From: JARRPM01 sp963792815
Lineage (GTDB): Bacteria; Pseudomonadota; Gammaproteobacteria; Pseudomonadales; Halieaceae
Direction: 5' to 3'
Length of the DNA stretch: 64,000 nt
Assembly: GCA_963792815.1 (NCBI GenBank)
Contig: CAWBXR010000011.1
Location: 319,653-383,652, forward strand
How positions within the stretch are numbered: position 1 is the first letter of the stretch; each line of letters begins with the position of its first letter. A model generated the notes under the pieces. It did not search any database and was not told where the DNA came from. It saw nothing but the letters and a program-made list of their open reading frames with translations. A program made the position numbers and the translations under genes. Shown here one piece after another: positions 44,101 through 54,528 of this stretch.

Positions 44101-45444
44101 TTACAACTGCTCGAGGTATGACCGGTATTCGAGTTCGGTGATGCGGCGGCGAAACTCGGCGATCTCCTGCTCCTTGGTGAGGGTGAAGATCCGTTGTAAT
44201 TCCGCGCCCATGGCCTTGCGAATGAAGTCCGACCCGCTGAACAGCCGGACGGCATCCTGCATATGTACCGGCAGGGTCTTCTTTTCCTTGGCATAGCCGT
44301 CACCGGTCACCGGCTTTCCGGGGGACAGGTTGGCCAGAATACCCTCGCGCATTGACGCCAGCAGCACCGCAAACAGCAGGTAGGGGTTCGCGTCCGCCCC
44401 GGCCACCCGGTGCTCAAGCCGGCGGGCACTGTTGTTGCCTGCGGGCACGCGCACCGCCACCGTGCGGTTCTCGTAGCCCCAGCTGGGGAAGGTGGGGGCG
44501 TGGCAGCCCGGCTGGAAGCGGCGGTAGGCGTTGTAGCTGGGGGCGAAAATGGCGACTGACTCGGCCATGTGCTGCAGGCAACCGCCAATGGCATTGTGTA
44601 ACAGCGGTGTGCCCAGCTCGGTCCCGTCATCGAAGATGTTGGCGCCGTTTTCGTCCAGCACACTGCAGTGCACATGCATGCCATTGCCGGCTTCATCTTC
44701 AAAGGGCTTGGGCATGAAGCTGGCGATCAGGCCGTGCTTGCCGGCGACTCCCTTGATCAGGCGCTTCATCATCATAATCTGCTTGGCAGCCAGCACCGGG
44801 TTGTCGACGTGGTGCATGTTGATTTCGTACTGGGATGGCGCCGACTCCTTGACCACCCCATCGAAGGGCAGGTCCTGCAGTTCGCAGGCCAGCCGCAGGT
44901 CCTCCAGCAGGGCCTGGTGATGATTGAGCACGTCGAGGCCGTAGGTATTGCCGCCCACCGGGGAGTTGCCTGGCAGGGAGGGGCAGGTGTGCCCGGGTTT
45001 TGACTCGTCCCAGCGGACCAGGCTGAATTCCAGCTCTGCCGCAACCACCGGGCGCCAGCCGGCTTCCTGGTAAAGGCTCAGGACCTGTTTGAGAACGTGT
45101 CGCGGGTCGCCCATGTAGGGTGACCCGTCATCGCTGAACATGGAGAGCATCACCTGGCCGTGCTGCCCGCCGGGGGACCAGGGCGTGGGCAGGAGAGAGC
45201 CCTCTACCGGCCGGCAGATGCCATCCGCATCGCCCGAGGCAAATACCAATTCCTGTACGTCCCTGCCCCAGATATCCAGGCTCAGGGCGGTCTTCGGGAG
45301 CTTGAGTTCGCCCTCGAATATGGAGCCGAGCTTATGGCGGGGCAGCCATTTGCCGCGCATCAGCCCGTTACAATCGGGTAGGAGGACCTCAATAGTGGTG
45401 ATCTCCGGATGGGCTCGCAAGAACCAATCGGCCTCTAGCGACAT
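44101..45444 (-). CDS. Glutamine-synthetase-family ligase (gamma-glutamylpolyamine synthetase-like)
   Basis: 447 residues. The N-terminal beta-grasp contains VLLPDCNGLMRGKWLPRHKL, the NGxMRGK form typical of PuuA-like enzymes rather than GlnA. The catalytic domain has AAELEFSL, PSQYEINMHHVDNPVLAAKQIMMMKRLIKGVAGKHGLIASFMPKPFEDEAGNGMHVHCSVLDENG with the metal and ammonia-site residues, and RVPAGNNSARRLEHRVAGADANPYLLFAVLLASM. No adenylylation Tyr loop of GlnA is obvious. Likely it glutamylates putrescine or another amine, feeding amine catabolism, but the partners puuB/C/D are absent. A LuxR-type regulator lies upstream on the same strand. Confidence 0.88.
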   Translation of the reverse strand: MSLEADWFLRAHPEITTIEVLLPDCNGLMRGKWLPRHKLGSIFEGELKLPKTALSLDIWGRDVQELVFASGDADGICRPVEGSLLPTPWSPGGQHGQVMLSMFSDDGSPYMGDPRHVLKQVLSLYQEAGWRPVVAAELEFSLVRWDESKPGHTCPSLPGNSPVGGNTYGLDVLNHHQALLEDLRLACELQDLPFDGVVKESAPSQYEINMHHVDNPVLAAKQIMMMKRLIKGVAGKHGLIASFMPKPFEDEAGNGMHVHCSVLDENGANIFDDGTELGTPLLHNAIGGCLQHMAESVAIFAPSYNAYRRFQPGCHAPTFPSWGYENRTVAVRVPAGNNSARRLEHRVAGADANPYLLFAVLLASMREGILANLSPGKPVTGDGYAKEKKTLPVHMQDAVRLFSGSDFIRKAMGAELQRIFTLTKEQEIAEFRRRITELEYRSYLEQL

Positions 45445-45592
45445 TCTGTCACCGCCTGTTTACCGGTAAGTGGGCACTATCCCTACTTCAACTGTGTGAC
45501 TCAATGCCCTAGTTTGGGCAGCGAAGAAGGGGACAGCAGGATCAATTTCGGCCCCCGCTCATGGCACTGCGCCGGGCGGGGTACGTGGATGC

Positions 45593-46438
45593 CTAGCGCG
45601 GTGACATATAGACGCTGAGGGGGTCGCCGCCGCCGGCCCGGCCCAGGCAGGACAGCGCGTTGATGAACAGCGAGAACAGGTCGGTCTGGGAGCTCACGTC
45701 GAGTTTGCGGTAAATGCTCTTGCGGTGGCGGCGCACAGTCTCCACGGCGATGCCCAGGCGTTGGGCCGAGACATCCGTGCCGTAGCCGCGCAGCATCAGC
45801 TCCAGCACGCCTTTTTCACGGGGTGACAGTATTGACTCGCCGAAGGTGCGAAATGCCAGGTCGATCTGGTGGTCGATCCCCGGCTGGATCAGGTGGGTCA
45901 CCGCGAAGCTGTCGTGTTCGCTGTGACACTTGAGCAATTCCGACACCGGCTCCGCCAGCAGGTAGAGGGTTTCGTACTCGGCCTCGGTGAATTCCCCGTG
46001 CTCGGGCAGCCGCATCATGTCGAGGTTGATTACGCTGCCGCCGCGCAGCTTGGCGATATAGGCAGCCTCGTCAACCGTGCCGGTCTCCCCGTAATAGCCG
46101 CGGTAGTATTCCGACTGGCGGAGCTTGCCCAGGGTGATGCGCGACATCCGGTAGAGCTTGGAGCGGGGTTGTTCCATCGAGGTGCGATAGAAGGGGTCCT
46201 CGCTGTAGGGGCCCTCAAGATAGGAGTCGACCTGGCTGGGGAAGGCGTGGTCAGGTATCTCGTGGTACAGAATCCTGGGCGGCAGGTCGCGGTGAAACAC
46301 CCATACCTGGGGGTAGTCGAATTTCACCTGGCCCTGAATGGCCTGGATCAGAGTCGGAAAAAACGTATCGCTGCCAAGTGCTGCGATGGCCCTGGAGATG
46401 TCCCGATTCCATTGACTTAATTTTTGTATGTCGGTCAT
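45593..46438 (-). CDS. LuxR/FixJ-type HTH transcriptional regulator
   Basis: 281 residues from ATG 46438; an alternative upstream start at 46504 adds 22 residues without family features. The C-terminus is a GerE HTH: ESILSPREKGVLELMLRGYGTDVSAQRLGIAVETVRRHRKSIYRKLDVSSQTDLFSLFIN. The N-terminal 200 residues form an effector domain that I do not recognise as receiver or autoinducer-binding. It lies between proS and the glutamine-synthetase-like gene, on the same strand, and may regulate the latter, whose 148 bp upstream gap could hold a promoter. Confidence 0.85.
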   Translation of the reverse strand: MTDIQKLSQWNRDISRAIAALGSDTFFPTLIQAIQGQVKFDYPQVWVFHRDLPPRILYHEIPDHAFPSQVDSYLEGPYSEDPFYRTSMEQPRSKLYRMSRITLGKLRQSEYYRGYYGETGTVDEAAYIAKLRGGSVINLDMMRLPEHGEFTEAEYETLYLLAEPVSELLKCHSEHDSFAVTHLIQPGIDHQIDLAFRTFGESILSPREKGVLELMLRGYGTDVSAQRLGIAVETVRRHRKSIYRKLDVSSQTDLFSLFINALSCLGRAGGGDPLSVYMSPR

Positions 46439-46533
46439 TCGGTCTTTTCGGTAGCTGCCCTGTGCTCCGTGCCCCATATTGGTGGGCTGCAAATCCAATG
46501 TCAAACACCGGCGCGAACTTATTGCGCCGCTAT

Positions 46534-48240
46534 TCAGAGCCTGGCTGTCAGAAAATCCAGCACTTCGGCCCGGGGCACCAGTTGCGAATCCTCGTCCCGG
46601 CGCCCCTTGTACTCTATTTTGTTGTCGGCCAGGGCGCGGTCACCTACCACGATGCGATGCGGGATTCCGATCAGTTCCATGTCCGCAAATTTTACCCCGG
46701 GGCGCTCGTTGCGGTCGTCCATCAGCACCTCGACGCCGGCGGCGGTCAGCGCCTCGTACAACTCATCGGCACAGCGGGCCACCTCGGGGGATTTGTGCAT
46801 GTTGAGGGGAATGATGGCGATCTGGAACGGCGCCATGCTGGCGGGCCAGATGATGCCGCTGTCATCGTGGTTCTGCTCGATGGCTGCGGCCACGATACGG
46901 CTCACCCCGATGCCGTAACAGCCCATGATCATGGTGACATTCCTGCCATTTTCATCGAGTACCCTGGCGGACATGGCCTCGCTGTACTTGGTGCCCAGCT
47001 GGAATATATGCCCCACTTCGATACCGCGCTTGATCTGCAGGGTGCCCTGGCCGTCGGGGCTGGGGTCGCCCTCTTCCACCCGGCGCAGGTCTTCCACCCG
47101 GCCCGCCGGGCAGTCCCGCTCCCAGTTCGCCCCGGTGTAATGAAAGCCGTCCCGGTTGGCGCCACAACTGAAATCCGCCAGGCAGGCAGCGCTGCGATCA
47201 ACGATGGCAGGCAGGTCCAGCCCCACCGGCCCCAGTGAGCCGAAGCCGGCTCCGCAGGCTGCCAGAGCCTCCTCCTCGGTGGCCATGCGCAAGGGGGAGC
47301 CGACACCTTCCAGTTTCTCGACCTTTATCGGGTTCAGCTGGTGGTCGCCGCGCACTACCAGGGCCACCAGTTCGCCGTCCTTGTCACCTGCGACCAGGAG
47401 TGTTTTCACGGTACTGGCCGGATCAACCCCGAGGAAGTCCGCAAGCTGCTCTATTGATCTGACGCCGGGTGTCGCCACTTCCTGCAATTCCGCAGCGGGC
47501 GCGGGCCGGCCTGCTGGCGGGCTGACGGCTTCAGCCATTTCGACATTGGCAGCGTAGCTGCCGCTGTCACTGAAGGCGATGTCATCCTCGCCGGAGTTTG
47601 CCAGCACGTGGAATTCGTGGGAGGCGCTGCCCCCGATACTGCCGGTGTCAGCGATTACCGGGCGGAACTCCAGGGCGAGTCGGGTAAATATGCTGCTGTA
47701 GGCCTGGTGCATCACCTGGTAGGTCTGCTCCAGCGACTCCTGGGTCGCGTGGAATGAATAGGCATCCTTCATCAGGAATTCCCGCGAACGCATGATGCCA
47801 AAGCGGGGGCGGATTTCATCGCGGACCTTGGTCTGGATCTGGTAGAAGTTGGCGGGCAGCTGCTTGTAGCTCTTGATTTCATTGCGCACCAGGTCGGTGA
47901 TGACTTCCTCGTGGGTGGGCCCGAGGCAGAAATCCCGTTCGTGCCGGTCCCTGATGCGCAGCAGCTCGGGACCGTATTGTTCCCAGCGGCCGGACTCCTG
48001 CCACAGCTCGGCGGGTTGCATTACCGGCATGCTCAGTTCCTGGGCGCCTGACTTATCCATCTCCTCCCGCACGATCGCCTCTACCTTGCGCAATACCCGC
48101 AAGCCCAGCGGCAACCAGGTATAAAGACCGGAAGCGAGTTTGCGGATCAGGCCAGCGCGCAGCATCAGCTGGTGACTGATGACCTCGGCATCGGAGGGTG
48201 TCTCTTTCTGGGTGGCGATGAGGAAATTGCTGGTGCGCAT
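46534..48240 (-). CDS. proS: Prolyl-tRNA synthetase, bacterial type with editing domain
   Basis: 568 residues. A class II synthetase: the catalytic core begins MRTSNFLIATQKETPSDAEVISHQLMLRAGLIRKLASGLYTWLPLGLRVL, with GPTHEEVITDLVRNEIKSYKQLPANFYQIQTKFRDE-like motif 2 and SREFLMKDAYSFH. The INS editing insert is visible from about 230 to 400 (GVRSIEQLADFLGV; KVEKLEGVGSPLRMATEEE) and deacylates Ala-tRNA(Pro). The anticodon-binding domain ends the protein (FQIAIIPLNMHKSPEVARCADELYEAL). Size matches E. coli ProS. Confidence 0.97.
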   Translation of the reverse strand: MRTSNFLIATQKETPSDAEVISHQLMLRAGLIRKLASGLYTWLPLGLRVLRKVEAIVREEMDKSGAQELSMPVMQPAELWQESGRWEQYGPELLRIRDRHERDFCLGPTHEEVITDLVRNEIKSYKQLPANFYQIQTKVRDEIRPRFGIMRSREFLMKDAYSFHATQESLEQTYQVMHQAYSSIFTRLALEFRPVIADTGSIGGSASHEFHVLANSGEDDIAFSDSGSYAANVEMAEAVSPPAGRPAPAAELQEVATPGVRSIEQLADFLGVDPASTVKTLLVAGDKDGELVALVVRGDHQLNPIKVEKLEGVGSPLRMATEEEALAACGAGFGSLGPVGLDLPAIVDRSAACLADFSCGANRDGFHYTGANWERDCPAGRVEDLRRVEEGDPSPDGQGTLQIKRGIEVGHIFQLGTKYSEAMSARVLDENGRNVTMIMGCYGIGVSRIVAAAIEQNHDDSGIIWPASMAPFQIAIIPLNMHKSPEVARCADELYEALTAAGVEVLMDDRNERPGVKFADMELIGIPHRIVVGDRALADNKIEYKGRRDEDSQLVPRAEVLDFLTARL

Positions 48241-48563
48241 GCGGGAGTCCGGAATGTGGTTTTCGACAGGGCGGCTAGTTTACGACTGAACACCGTGAGG
48301 GTACAGCGCTGGGATCTGCTGCGCGGCCATTGGCTGCAGACAGGGCTGATAAAACTGCCCGATTATTGTGATTGAGGTCGCCAAGGCCTAAAAAAACAGG
48401 GTATTTTGTTCCTCGATCTCGAAAAACGCTTGTATTACAGCGTTTCATCATTTATACATTTACCCGTAACTTGTGGCGGCACTGTTTTCGGCGGTCAGGG
48501 GAGGCGGGCAGTCCGGGTTCAACACATGTTTCAGTTCACTTTATAGGGAAGGTTTAAAATAAG
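48241..48563. other. Divergent intergenic region between proS and the HU gene
   Basis: A 323 bp gene-free region holding the promoters of both flanking genes. The stretch nearest proS is GC-rich; from about 48360 to 48560 it is AT-rich, with a perfect 7 bp stem AAACGCT...AGCGTTT at 48424-48445 around an 8-base loop overlapping the likely HU promoter. No open frame with coding character is seen. Confidence 0.7.
48430..48458 (+). promoter_or_regulatory. Putative sigma-70 promoter for the HU-like gene
   Basis: TTGTAT at 48430-48435 and TATACA at 48453-48458 are separated by 17 bp, a good -35/-10 fit. Transcription would begin near 48465 and give a leader of about 100 bases ending in GGGAAGG upstream of ATG 48564. 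The -35 box lies in the loop of the inverted repeat at 48424-48445, a possible operator. Confidence 0.4.
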
Positions 48564-48989
48564 ATGGCAACTAAAAAAGCAGCAGCAAAAAAGAAGGCTC
48601 CAGCCAAGAAGGCCCCGGCCAAGAAAAAGGCAGTAGCCAAGAAAGCCGCACCGGCGCCCAAAAAGGCGGCAACGGCAATCACCGATAAACTGACCAAAAG
48701 CCAGATTGTTGCCAGCATTGCTGACAGCACCGGTCTGACCAAGAAGCAGGTCGGTGAGGTTATGGACGATATGCACTCGCTGATCGAGCGCAGCATCAAG
48801 AAGCGTGGCGTGGGTGAGTTCACCATTCCTGGCATCTTGAAGATCACCACTGTGAAGAAGCCCGCCCGCAAGGCACGCAAGGGCATCAATCCCTTCACCG
48901 GTGAAGAGACCGTGTTCAAGGCGAAGCCTGCGAGCATTGCGGTCAAGGTACGTCCCCTGAAGAAGCTCAAGGAATTCGCCGCTTCCTAA
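48564..48989 (+). CDS. HU-family DNA-binding protein with histone H1-like Lys/Ala-rich N-terminal tail
   Basis: 141 residues in two parts. Residues 1-38 are almost entirely Lys, Ala and Pro with repeated AKKKAPAKKAPAKKK units, like histone H1 tails. Residues 40-138 are an HU/IHF domain: LTKSQIVASIADSTGLTKKQVGEVMDDMHSLIERSIKKRGVGEFTIPGILKITTVKKPARKARKGINPFTGEETVFKAKPASIAVKVRPLKKLKE, with the beta-arm centred on KGINPFTGEE. It should bind and bend or compact DNA. The basic tail would increase non-specific affinity. Such tailed HU proteins occur in several gammaproteobacteria beside the ordinary HU and IHF. Confidence 0.92.
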   Translation: MATKKAAAKKKAPAKKAPAKKKAVAKKAAPAPKKAATAITDKLTKSQIVASIADSTGLTKKQVGEVMDDMHSLIERSIKKRGVGEFTIPGILKITTVKKPARKARKGINPFTGEETVFKAKPASIAVKVRPLKKLKEFAAS

Positions 48990-49004
48990 GCGACTGACCG
49001 GTCC

Positions 49005-49033
49005 CTCCTGCTCCGGCCCAGGCCGGGCAGGAG
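49005..49033 (+). terminator. Strong GC hairpin after the HU-like gene
   Basis: CTCCTGC (49005-49011) pairs with GCAGGAG (49027-49033), with further pairs of the inner CCGG/CCGG segment, 16 bp after the HU stop. A T-tract is lacking (AACCAAAGCTTTT follows), so it may be an imperfect intrinsic terminator or an mRNA 3'-end stabiliser. Confidence 0.45.
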
Positions 49034-49189
49034 AACCAAAGCTTTTCCCCGGCAGCACCATAAGGTGCAGGGTTGTCTGTCCCCTCCTGTTTGTGTAGAC
49101 CTCTGCTTGGCCTCCATGCCCGCATGGGGTAAAATCCGCGCCTCTAAAATTTCTCGCAAACGACGTTTGATCATTGGTGGGTCGAAATC

Positions 49190-49480
49190 ATGCCGATATA
49201 CGAGTATCAGTGCCAGGCCTGCGGCAAGGAGCTGGAGGCGTTGCAGAAAATCAGCGATGAGCCATTGCAGGACTGTCCAGCGTGTGGCGCTGCCACATTG
49301 AAGAAGAAGGTCTCCGCGGCAGCCTTTCGCCTCAAGGGCGGCGGCTGGTATGAGACCGATTTCAAGACGGGCAACAAGAAGAACCTCGCGGGGGGGGCAG
49401 ATACCGCCAGTTCCGCCGGTTCTGCATCCACGCCTGCTGCAGCCAGCAAGCCGGCAAGCACCACCACTGGTGACAGCTAG
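49190..49480 (+). CDS. FmdB-type zinc-ribbon protein
   Basis: 96 residues. MPIYEYQCQACGKELEALQKISDEPLQDCPACGAATLKKKVSAAAFRLKGGGWYETDF is the FmdB regulatory-protein family zinc ribbon with two CxxC pairs at Cys 8/11 and 29/32. The C-terminal 25 residues are a low-complexity Ala/Ser/Thr tail. The family's function is unsettled; FmdB was first linked to formamidase regulation. It commonly precedes aspS, as it does here by 65 bp, and may be co-transcribed with it. Confidence 0.92.
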   Translation: MPIYEYQCQACGKELEALQKISDEPLQDCPACGAATLKKKVSAAAFRLKGGGWYETDFKTGNKKNLAGGADTASSAGSASTPAAASKPASTTTGDS

Positions 49481-49545
49481 TAAAGCCAGACCTCGTTCCA
49501 GGCCCAGGCCGGGCCCGGCCAGCAAATCCAGACGGAAACCAGATT

Positions 49546-51327
<1,782 letters not shown>

Positions 51328-51357
51328 GCGTCAGCTATAGATAGAAGGAAGACCGTT

Positions 51358-52101
51358 ATGGCCGGTCACAGTAAGTGGGCCAATATCAAGCACCGCAAAG
51401 CCGCCCAGGATGCAAAGCGCGGCAAGATGTTTACCAAGTTGATCCGCGAGCTGGTGGTCGCGGCCAAGCAGGGGGCGCTGCCAGAGGACAACCCACGGCT
51501 GCGCGCCGCCATCGACAAGGCCCTGGCGGCCAATATGACCCGGGACACCATCGATCGCGCGATCGCCCGCGGCGCTGGCGCCAACGAAACCGACAACATG
51601 GAGGAGCTGACCTACGAAGGTTACGCTCCCGGTGGCATCGCGGTTCTGGTCGAGGTCATGACCGACAATCGCAACCGCACGGTAGCAGACGTGCGCCACG
51701 CCTTCACCAAGCGCAACGGCAACCTCGGCACCGACGGTTCGGTGGCCTATCTCTTCACCCGCAAGGGGCGTTTGAGCTTTGCCCCGGATGTCGACGATGA
51801 TCACCTCATGGAGGCTGCCCTGAAGGTCGGAGCCGAGGATATCCAGCTCAATGACGACGGTTCCGTCGATGTGATCTCCGCCTGGGAGGACTTCGGCGCG
51901 GTCAAAGCCGGCCTTGAGGCCGCGGGCCTCACGGCGGAAGAGGGCGAGGTGACCATGATTGCCGCCACCACGGTGCCGGTGGATGTAGATGGCGCCGAGG
52001 CTCTCATGGGACTGGTCGAGGCGCTGGAGGACCTCGACGATGTCCAGAACGTCTATACCAATGTTGATATTCCGGATGAGGTTCTCGCCTCTTTTGGATG
52101 A
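51358..52101 (+). CDS. yebC: YebC/PmpR-family regulatory protein
   Basis: 247 residues. The start MAGHSKWANIKHRKAAQDAKRGKMFTKLIRELVVAAKQG, the central MEELTYEGYAPGGIAVLVEVMTDNRNRTVADVRHAFTKRNGNLGTDGSVAYLF and the end LEDLDDVQNVYTNVDIPDEVLASFG are diagnostic. Members were described as transcriptional regulators (PmpR) and more recently as ribosome-associated factors helping translate proline stretches; which applies here is unknown. The yebC-ruvC linkage is conserved in gammaproteobacteria. Confidence 0.96.
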   Translation: MAGHSKWANIKHRKAAQDAKRGKMFTKLIRELVVAAKQGALPEDNPRLRAAIDKALAANMTRDTIDRAIARGAGANETDNMEELTYEGYAPGGIAVLVEVMTDNRNRTVADVRHAFTKRNGNLGTDGSVAYLFTRKGRLSFAPDVDDDHLMEAALKVGAEDIQLNDDGSVDVISAWEDFGAVKAGLEAAGLTAEEGEVTMIAATTVPVDVDGAEALMGLVEALEDLDDVQNVYTNVDIPDEVLASFG

Positions 52102-52256
52102 AGCTGTCCCTCCGGAGGCTCCAGGCCTCATAACTGGAGCGTTGGGTGATGAAGCGGATCTCCCTGCCCCCGGACCCTGACCTGTCACTCGGGGGTGGCC
52201 AGCGGCTCTCCCGGGTAAATTAGTGCGGCCACGACCGCCTCCGATGCTGATTAATA

Positions 52257-52272
52257 CTGTAAATTTGTACAT
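52257..52272. promoter_or_regulatory. LexA-like SOS box upstream of ruvC
   Basis: CTGTAAATTTGTACAT matches the gammaproteobacterial SOS consensus CTG-N10-CAG with an AT-rich spacer ending GTA; only the final G is changed (CAT). It lies 33 bp upstream of the ruvC ATG, where it would overlap the promoter of ruvCAB. Confidence 0.7.
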
Positions 52273-52305
52273 AATACGAAGCTGGTTCACCCGGCGGACA
52301 ATTGC

Positions 52306-52824
52306 ATGTCGCTCATCCTGGGGATTGACCCCGGTTCCCGCAAAACAGGCTTCGGCATCATCAACTATGAGTCCGGGCGCAGCGAGTATGTCACCAGCGG
52401 CGTGATTCGACTGCCCGACGGCGAGCTGCCGGAAAGGCTGCGGGTAATCTATGCCAGTGTCACCGAACTGGTGGAGCTGCACGGCCCCACGGAACTGGCG
52501 ATAGAACAGGTGTTCCTGGCCAAGAGCGCCGGCTCCGCACTCAAGCTTGGCCAGGCCCGGGGCGCTGCGATTGTTGCCTGCGTGACCCGCGACATGGAAG
52601 TGTCAGAGTATTCGGCCCGCCAGATCAAGCAGTCGGTGGTGGGTACCGGGGCGGCGGACAAATCCCAGGTGCAGCATATGGTTAAAGTACTGCTGAAGCT
52701 GGCCGCCGAGCCCCAGGAAGACGCGGCGGATGCACTGGCAGCTGCCCTGTGCCACGCCCATACCAGGCAGAGCCTGATAAACATGGCCGGCGCCAAATCT
52801 GTGCGCCGGCGCCGATTGCGCTGA
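52306..52824 (+). CDS. ruvC: Holliday junction resolvase RuvC
   Basis: 172 residues. It cuts four-way junctions during recombinational repair as a dimer. The RNase H-like fold is evident: SLILGIDPGSRKTGFGIINYE with the first catalytic Asp, PTELAIEQVFLAKSAGSALKLGQARG with the Glu, YSARQIKQSVVGTGAADKSQVQHMV, and QEDAADALAAALCHAHTRQ with the final Asp pair. It heads the ruvC-ruvA-ruvB-ybgC-tol string and has a LexA-like box upstream. Confidence 0.97.
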   Translation: MSLILGIDPGSRKTGFGIINYESGRSEYVTSGVIRLPDGELPERLRVIYASVTELVELHGPTELAIEQVFLAKSAGSALKLGQARGAAIVACVTRDMEVSEYSARQIKQSVVGTGAADKSQVQHMVKVLLKLAAEPQEDAADALAAALCHAHTRQSLINMAGAKSVRRRRLR

Positions 52825-52836
52825 CAGGGTCACCCG

Positions 52837-53454
52837 ATGATAGGCAGAATTAGAGGCACCCTGGTGCAGAAGCAGCCCCCCGATATCCTGGTGGATGTCG
52901 GTGGCCTGGGTTATGAGGTCCAGGTGCCCATGACCACCTTGTTTCAACTGCCGCAACTGGGCGATGAGGTGTCGCTGGTCACCCATCTGGTAGTGCGCGA
53001 GGACGCCCAGTTACTCTACGGCTTCATCGATGAGCGCGACCGGCGCCTGTTTCGTCAGCTGATCAGGGTCAGCGGCGTGGGCCCGAAGCTGGCGCTCACC
53101 ATCCTGTCGGGCATGGATTCCAGCAGTTTCGCCCGCTGTGTGCAGCGGGATGACATCTCCTCCCTGGTGGCGCTGCCTGGTGTGGGCAAGAAAACCGCGG
53201 AGCGCCTGCTGGTCGAAATGCGCGATAAACTCAAGGACTGGTTCGGCAGCGGTGATGGACAGTCGAACGCAACACCCGGCGATGACCTGCTGGCGCCGGC
53301 TGCGAACAACATAGCCGACGCCGAGGGCGCCCTGATGGCCCTGGGCTACAAGCCCCAGGAGGCGAGCCGGATGGTCGCAGCGGTGAACGATGACAGCGTG
53401 ACCAGCAGCGAGGACCTGATCCGGCGCGCGCTGAAGTCCGTGGTGAAGGGGTGA
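52837..53454 (+). CDS. ruvA: Holliday junction-binding protein RuvA
   Basis: 205 residues. The N-terminal OB domain is MIGRIRGTLVQKQPPDILVDVGGLGYEVQVPMTTLFQLPQLG; the acidic-pin region and tandem helix-hairpin-helix follow in FRQLIRVSGVGPKLALTILSGM and SSLVALPGVGKKTAERLLVEMRDKL. The C-terminal domain III (DAEGALMALGYKPQEASRMVAAV) contacts RuvB. RuvA binds the junction and loads RuvB for branch migration. It lies 12 bp after ruvC. Confidence 0.97.
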   Translation: MIGRIRGTLVQKQPPDILVDVGGLGYEVQVPMTTLFQLPQLGDEVSLVTHLVVREDAQLLYGFIDERDRRLFRQLIRVSGVGPKLALTILSGMDSSSFARCVQRDDISSLVALPGVGKKTAERLLVEMRDKLKDWFGSGDGQSNATPGDDLLAPAANNIADAEGALMALGYKPQEASRMVAAVNDDSVTSSEDLIRRALKSVVKG

Positions 53455-53463
53455 GATTGACCC

Positions 53464-54528
53464 ATGATTGAAACTGATCGCCTGATCGCACCGGCTACCC
53501 AGAGCCCGCGCGAGGACGCCATCGACCGCGCTATACGGCCCCGGACGCTGGAGGAATATGTCGGCCAGAAAGTCGTGCGGGAGCAGATGGCGATTTTCCT
53601 GCAGGCGGCTCGCGCCCGTGGCGAACCGCTGGACCACACCCTGATCTTCGGCCCCCCCGGCCTCGGCAAGACTACCCTGGCCAGTATTATCGCCAATGAG
53701 ATGGGGGTGTCCCTCAAGACCACTTCCGGCCCGGTGCTGGAGAAGGCGGGCGATATTGCCGCGCTGATGACCAACCTGGAGCCGGGTGACGTATTGTTTA
53801 TCGACGAGATCCATCGCCTCAGCCCGGTGGTGGAGGAGGTACTGTACCCGGCACTGGAGGACTACCAGCTGGATATCATGATTGGTGAGGGCCCCGCCGC
53901 CCGTTCCATCAAGCTTGAACTGCCGCCCTTCACGCTGGTGGGGGCGACTACCCGTGCGGGCCTGCTCACCTCGCCGTTGCGGGACCGGTTCGGGATCGTC
54001 CAGCGCCTGGAATTCTACGAGGTGGCGGACCTTGCCCATATCGTGGCGCGCTCCGCCGGCATACTCGGTATCAGCCTGGAGCCGGCGGGAGCCGCGGAAA
54101 TTGCCCGCCGCGCCCGCGGTACCCCGCGGATCGCCAACCGCCTGCTGCGGCGGGTGCGGGACTATGCCGAGGTTAAGGCGGATGGCCATATCTCCGCCGA
54201 AATAGCAGACCGCGCACTGGATATGCTGAGCGTTGACCAGCAGGGCTTCGACCACCTGGACCGGCGCCTGCTGCTGGCCATGATCGAGAAATTCGATGGC
54301 GGGCCGGTGGGCGTTGACAGCCTTGCGGCTGCCATATCCGAGGAGCGTGGCACTATCGAGGATGTGCTGGAGCCCTACCTGATCCAGCAGGGCTTCATGG
54401 TCCGCACCCCCCGGGGACGGATGGTCACCCGCAACGCCTACCTGCATTTCGGCCTGCCCCGACCGGCGCCGGCCGACCCCGTCGGCAATCTGCCCCTGGA
54501 TCTGGGGGAGGGCGAGGATACTCCGTGA
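53464..54528 (+). CDS. ruvB: Holliday junction branch-migration helicase RuvB
   Basis: 354 residues. A hexameric AAA+ motor: RPRTLEEYVGQKVVREQMAIFLQAA, Walker A GPPGLGKTTLA from residue 63, Walker B VLFIDEIHRLSPVVEEVLYPALEDYQLDI, sensor 1 TLVGATTRAGLLTSPLRDRFG and sensor 2 IARRARGTPRIANRLLRRVRDYAEV. A winged helix ends the protein (IEDVLEPYLIQQGFMVRTPRGRMVT). Its stop overlaps the ybgC start (GTGA at 54525-54528). Confidence 0.97.
   Translation: MIETDRLIAPATQSPREDAIDRAIRPRTLEEYVGQKVVREQMAIFLQAARARGEPLDHTLIFGPPGLGKTTLASIIANEMGVSLKTTSGPVLEKAGDIAALMTNLEPGDVLFIDEIHRLSPVVEEVLYPALEDYQLDIMIGEGPAARSIKLELPPFTLVGATTRAGLLTSPLRDRFGIVQRLEFYEVADLAHIVARSAGILGISLEPAGAAEIARRARGTPRIANRLLRRVRDYAEVKADGHISAEIADRALDMLSVDQQGFDHLDRRLLLAMIEKFDGGPVGVDSLAAAISEERGTIEDVLEPYLIQQGFMVRTPRGRMVTRNAYLHFGLPRPAPADPVGNLPLDLGEGEDTP

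Noticed and set aside
52119..52139. CTCCAG...CTGGAG stem after yebC as terminator
   Set aside because: Only 6 bp with no T-run; too weak to call.
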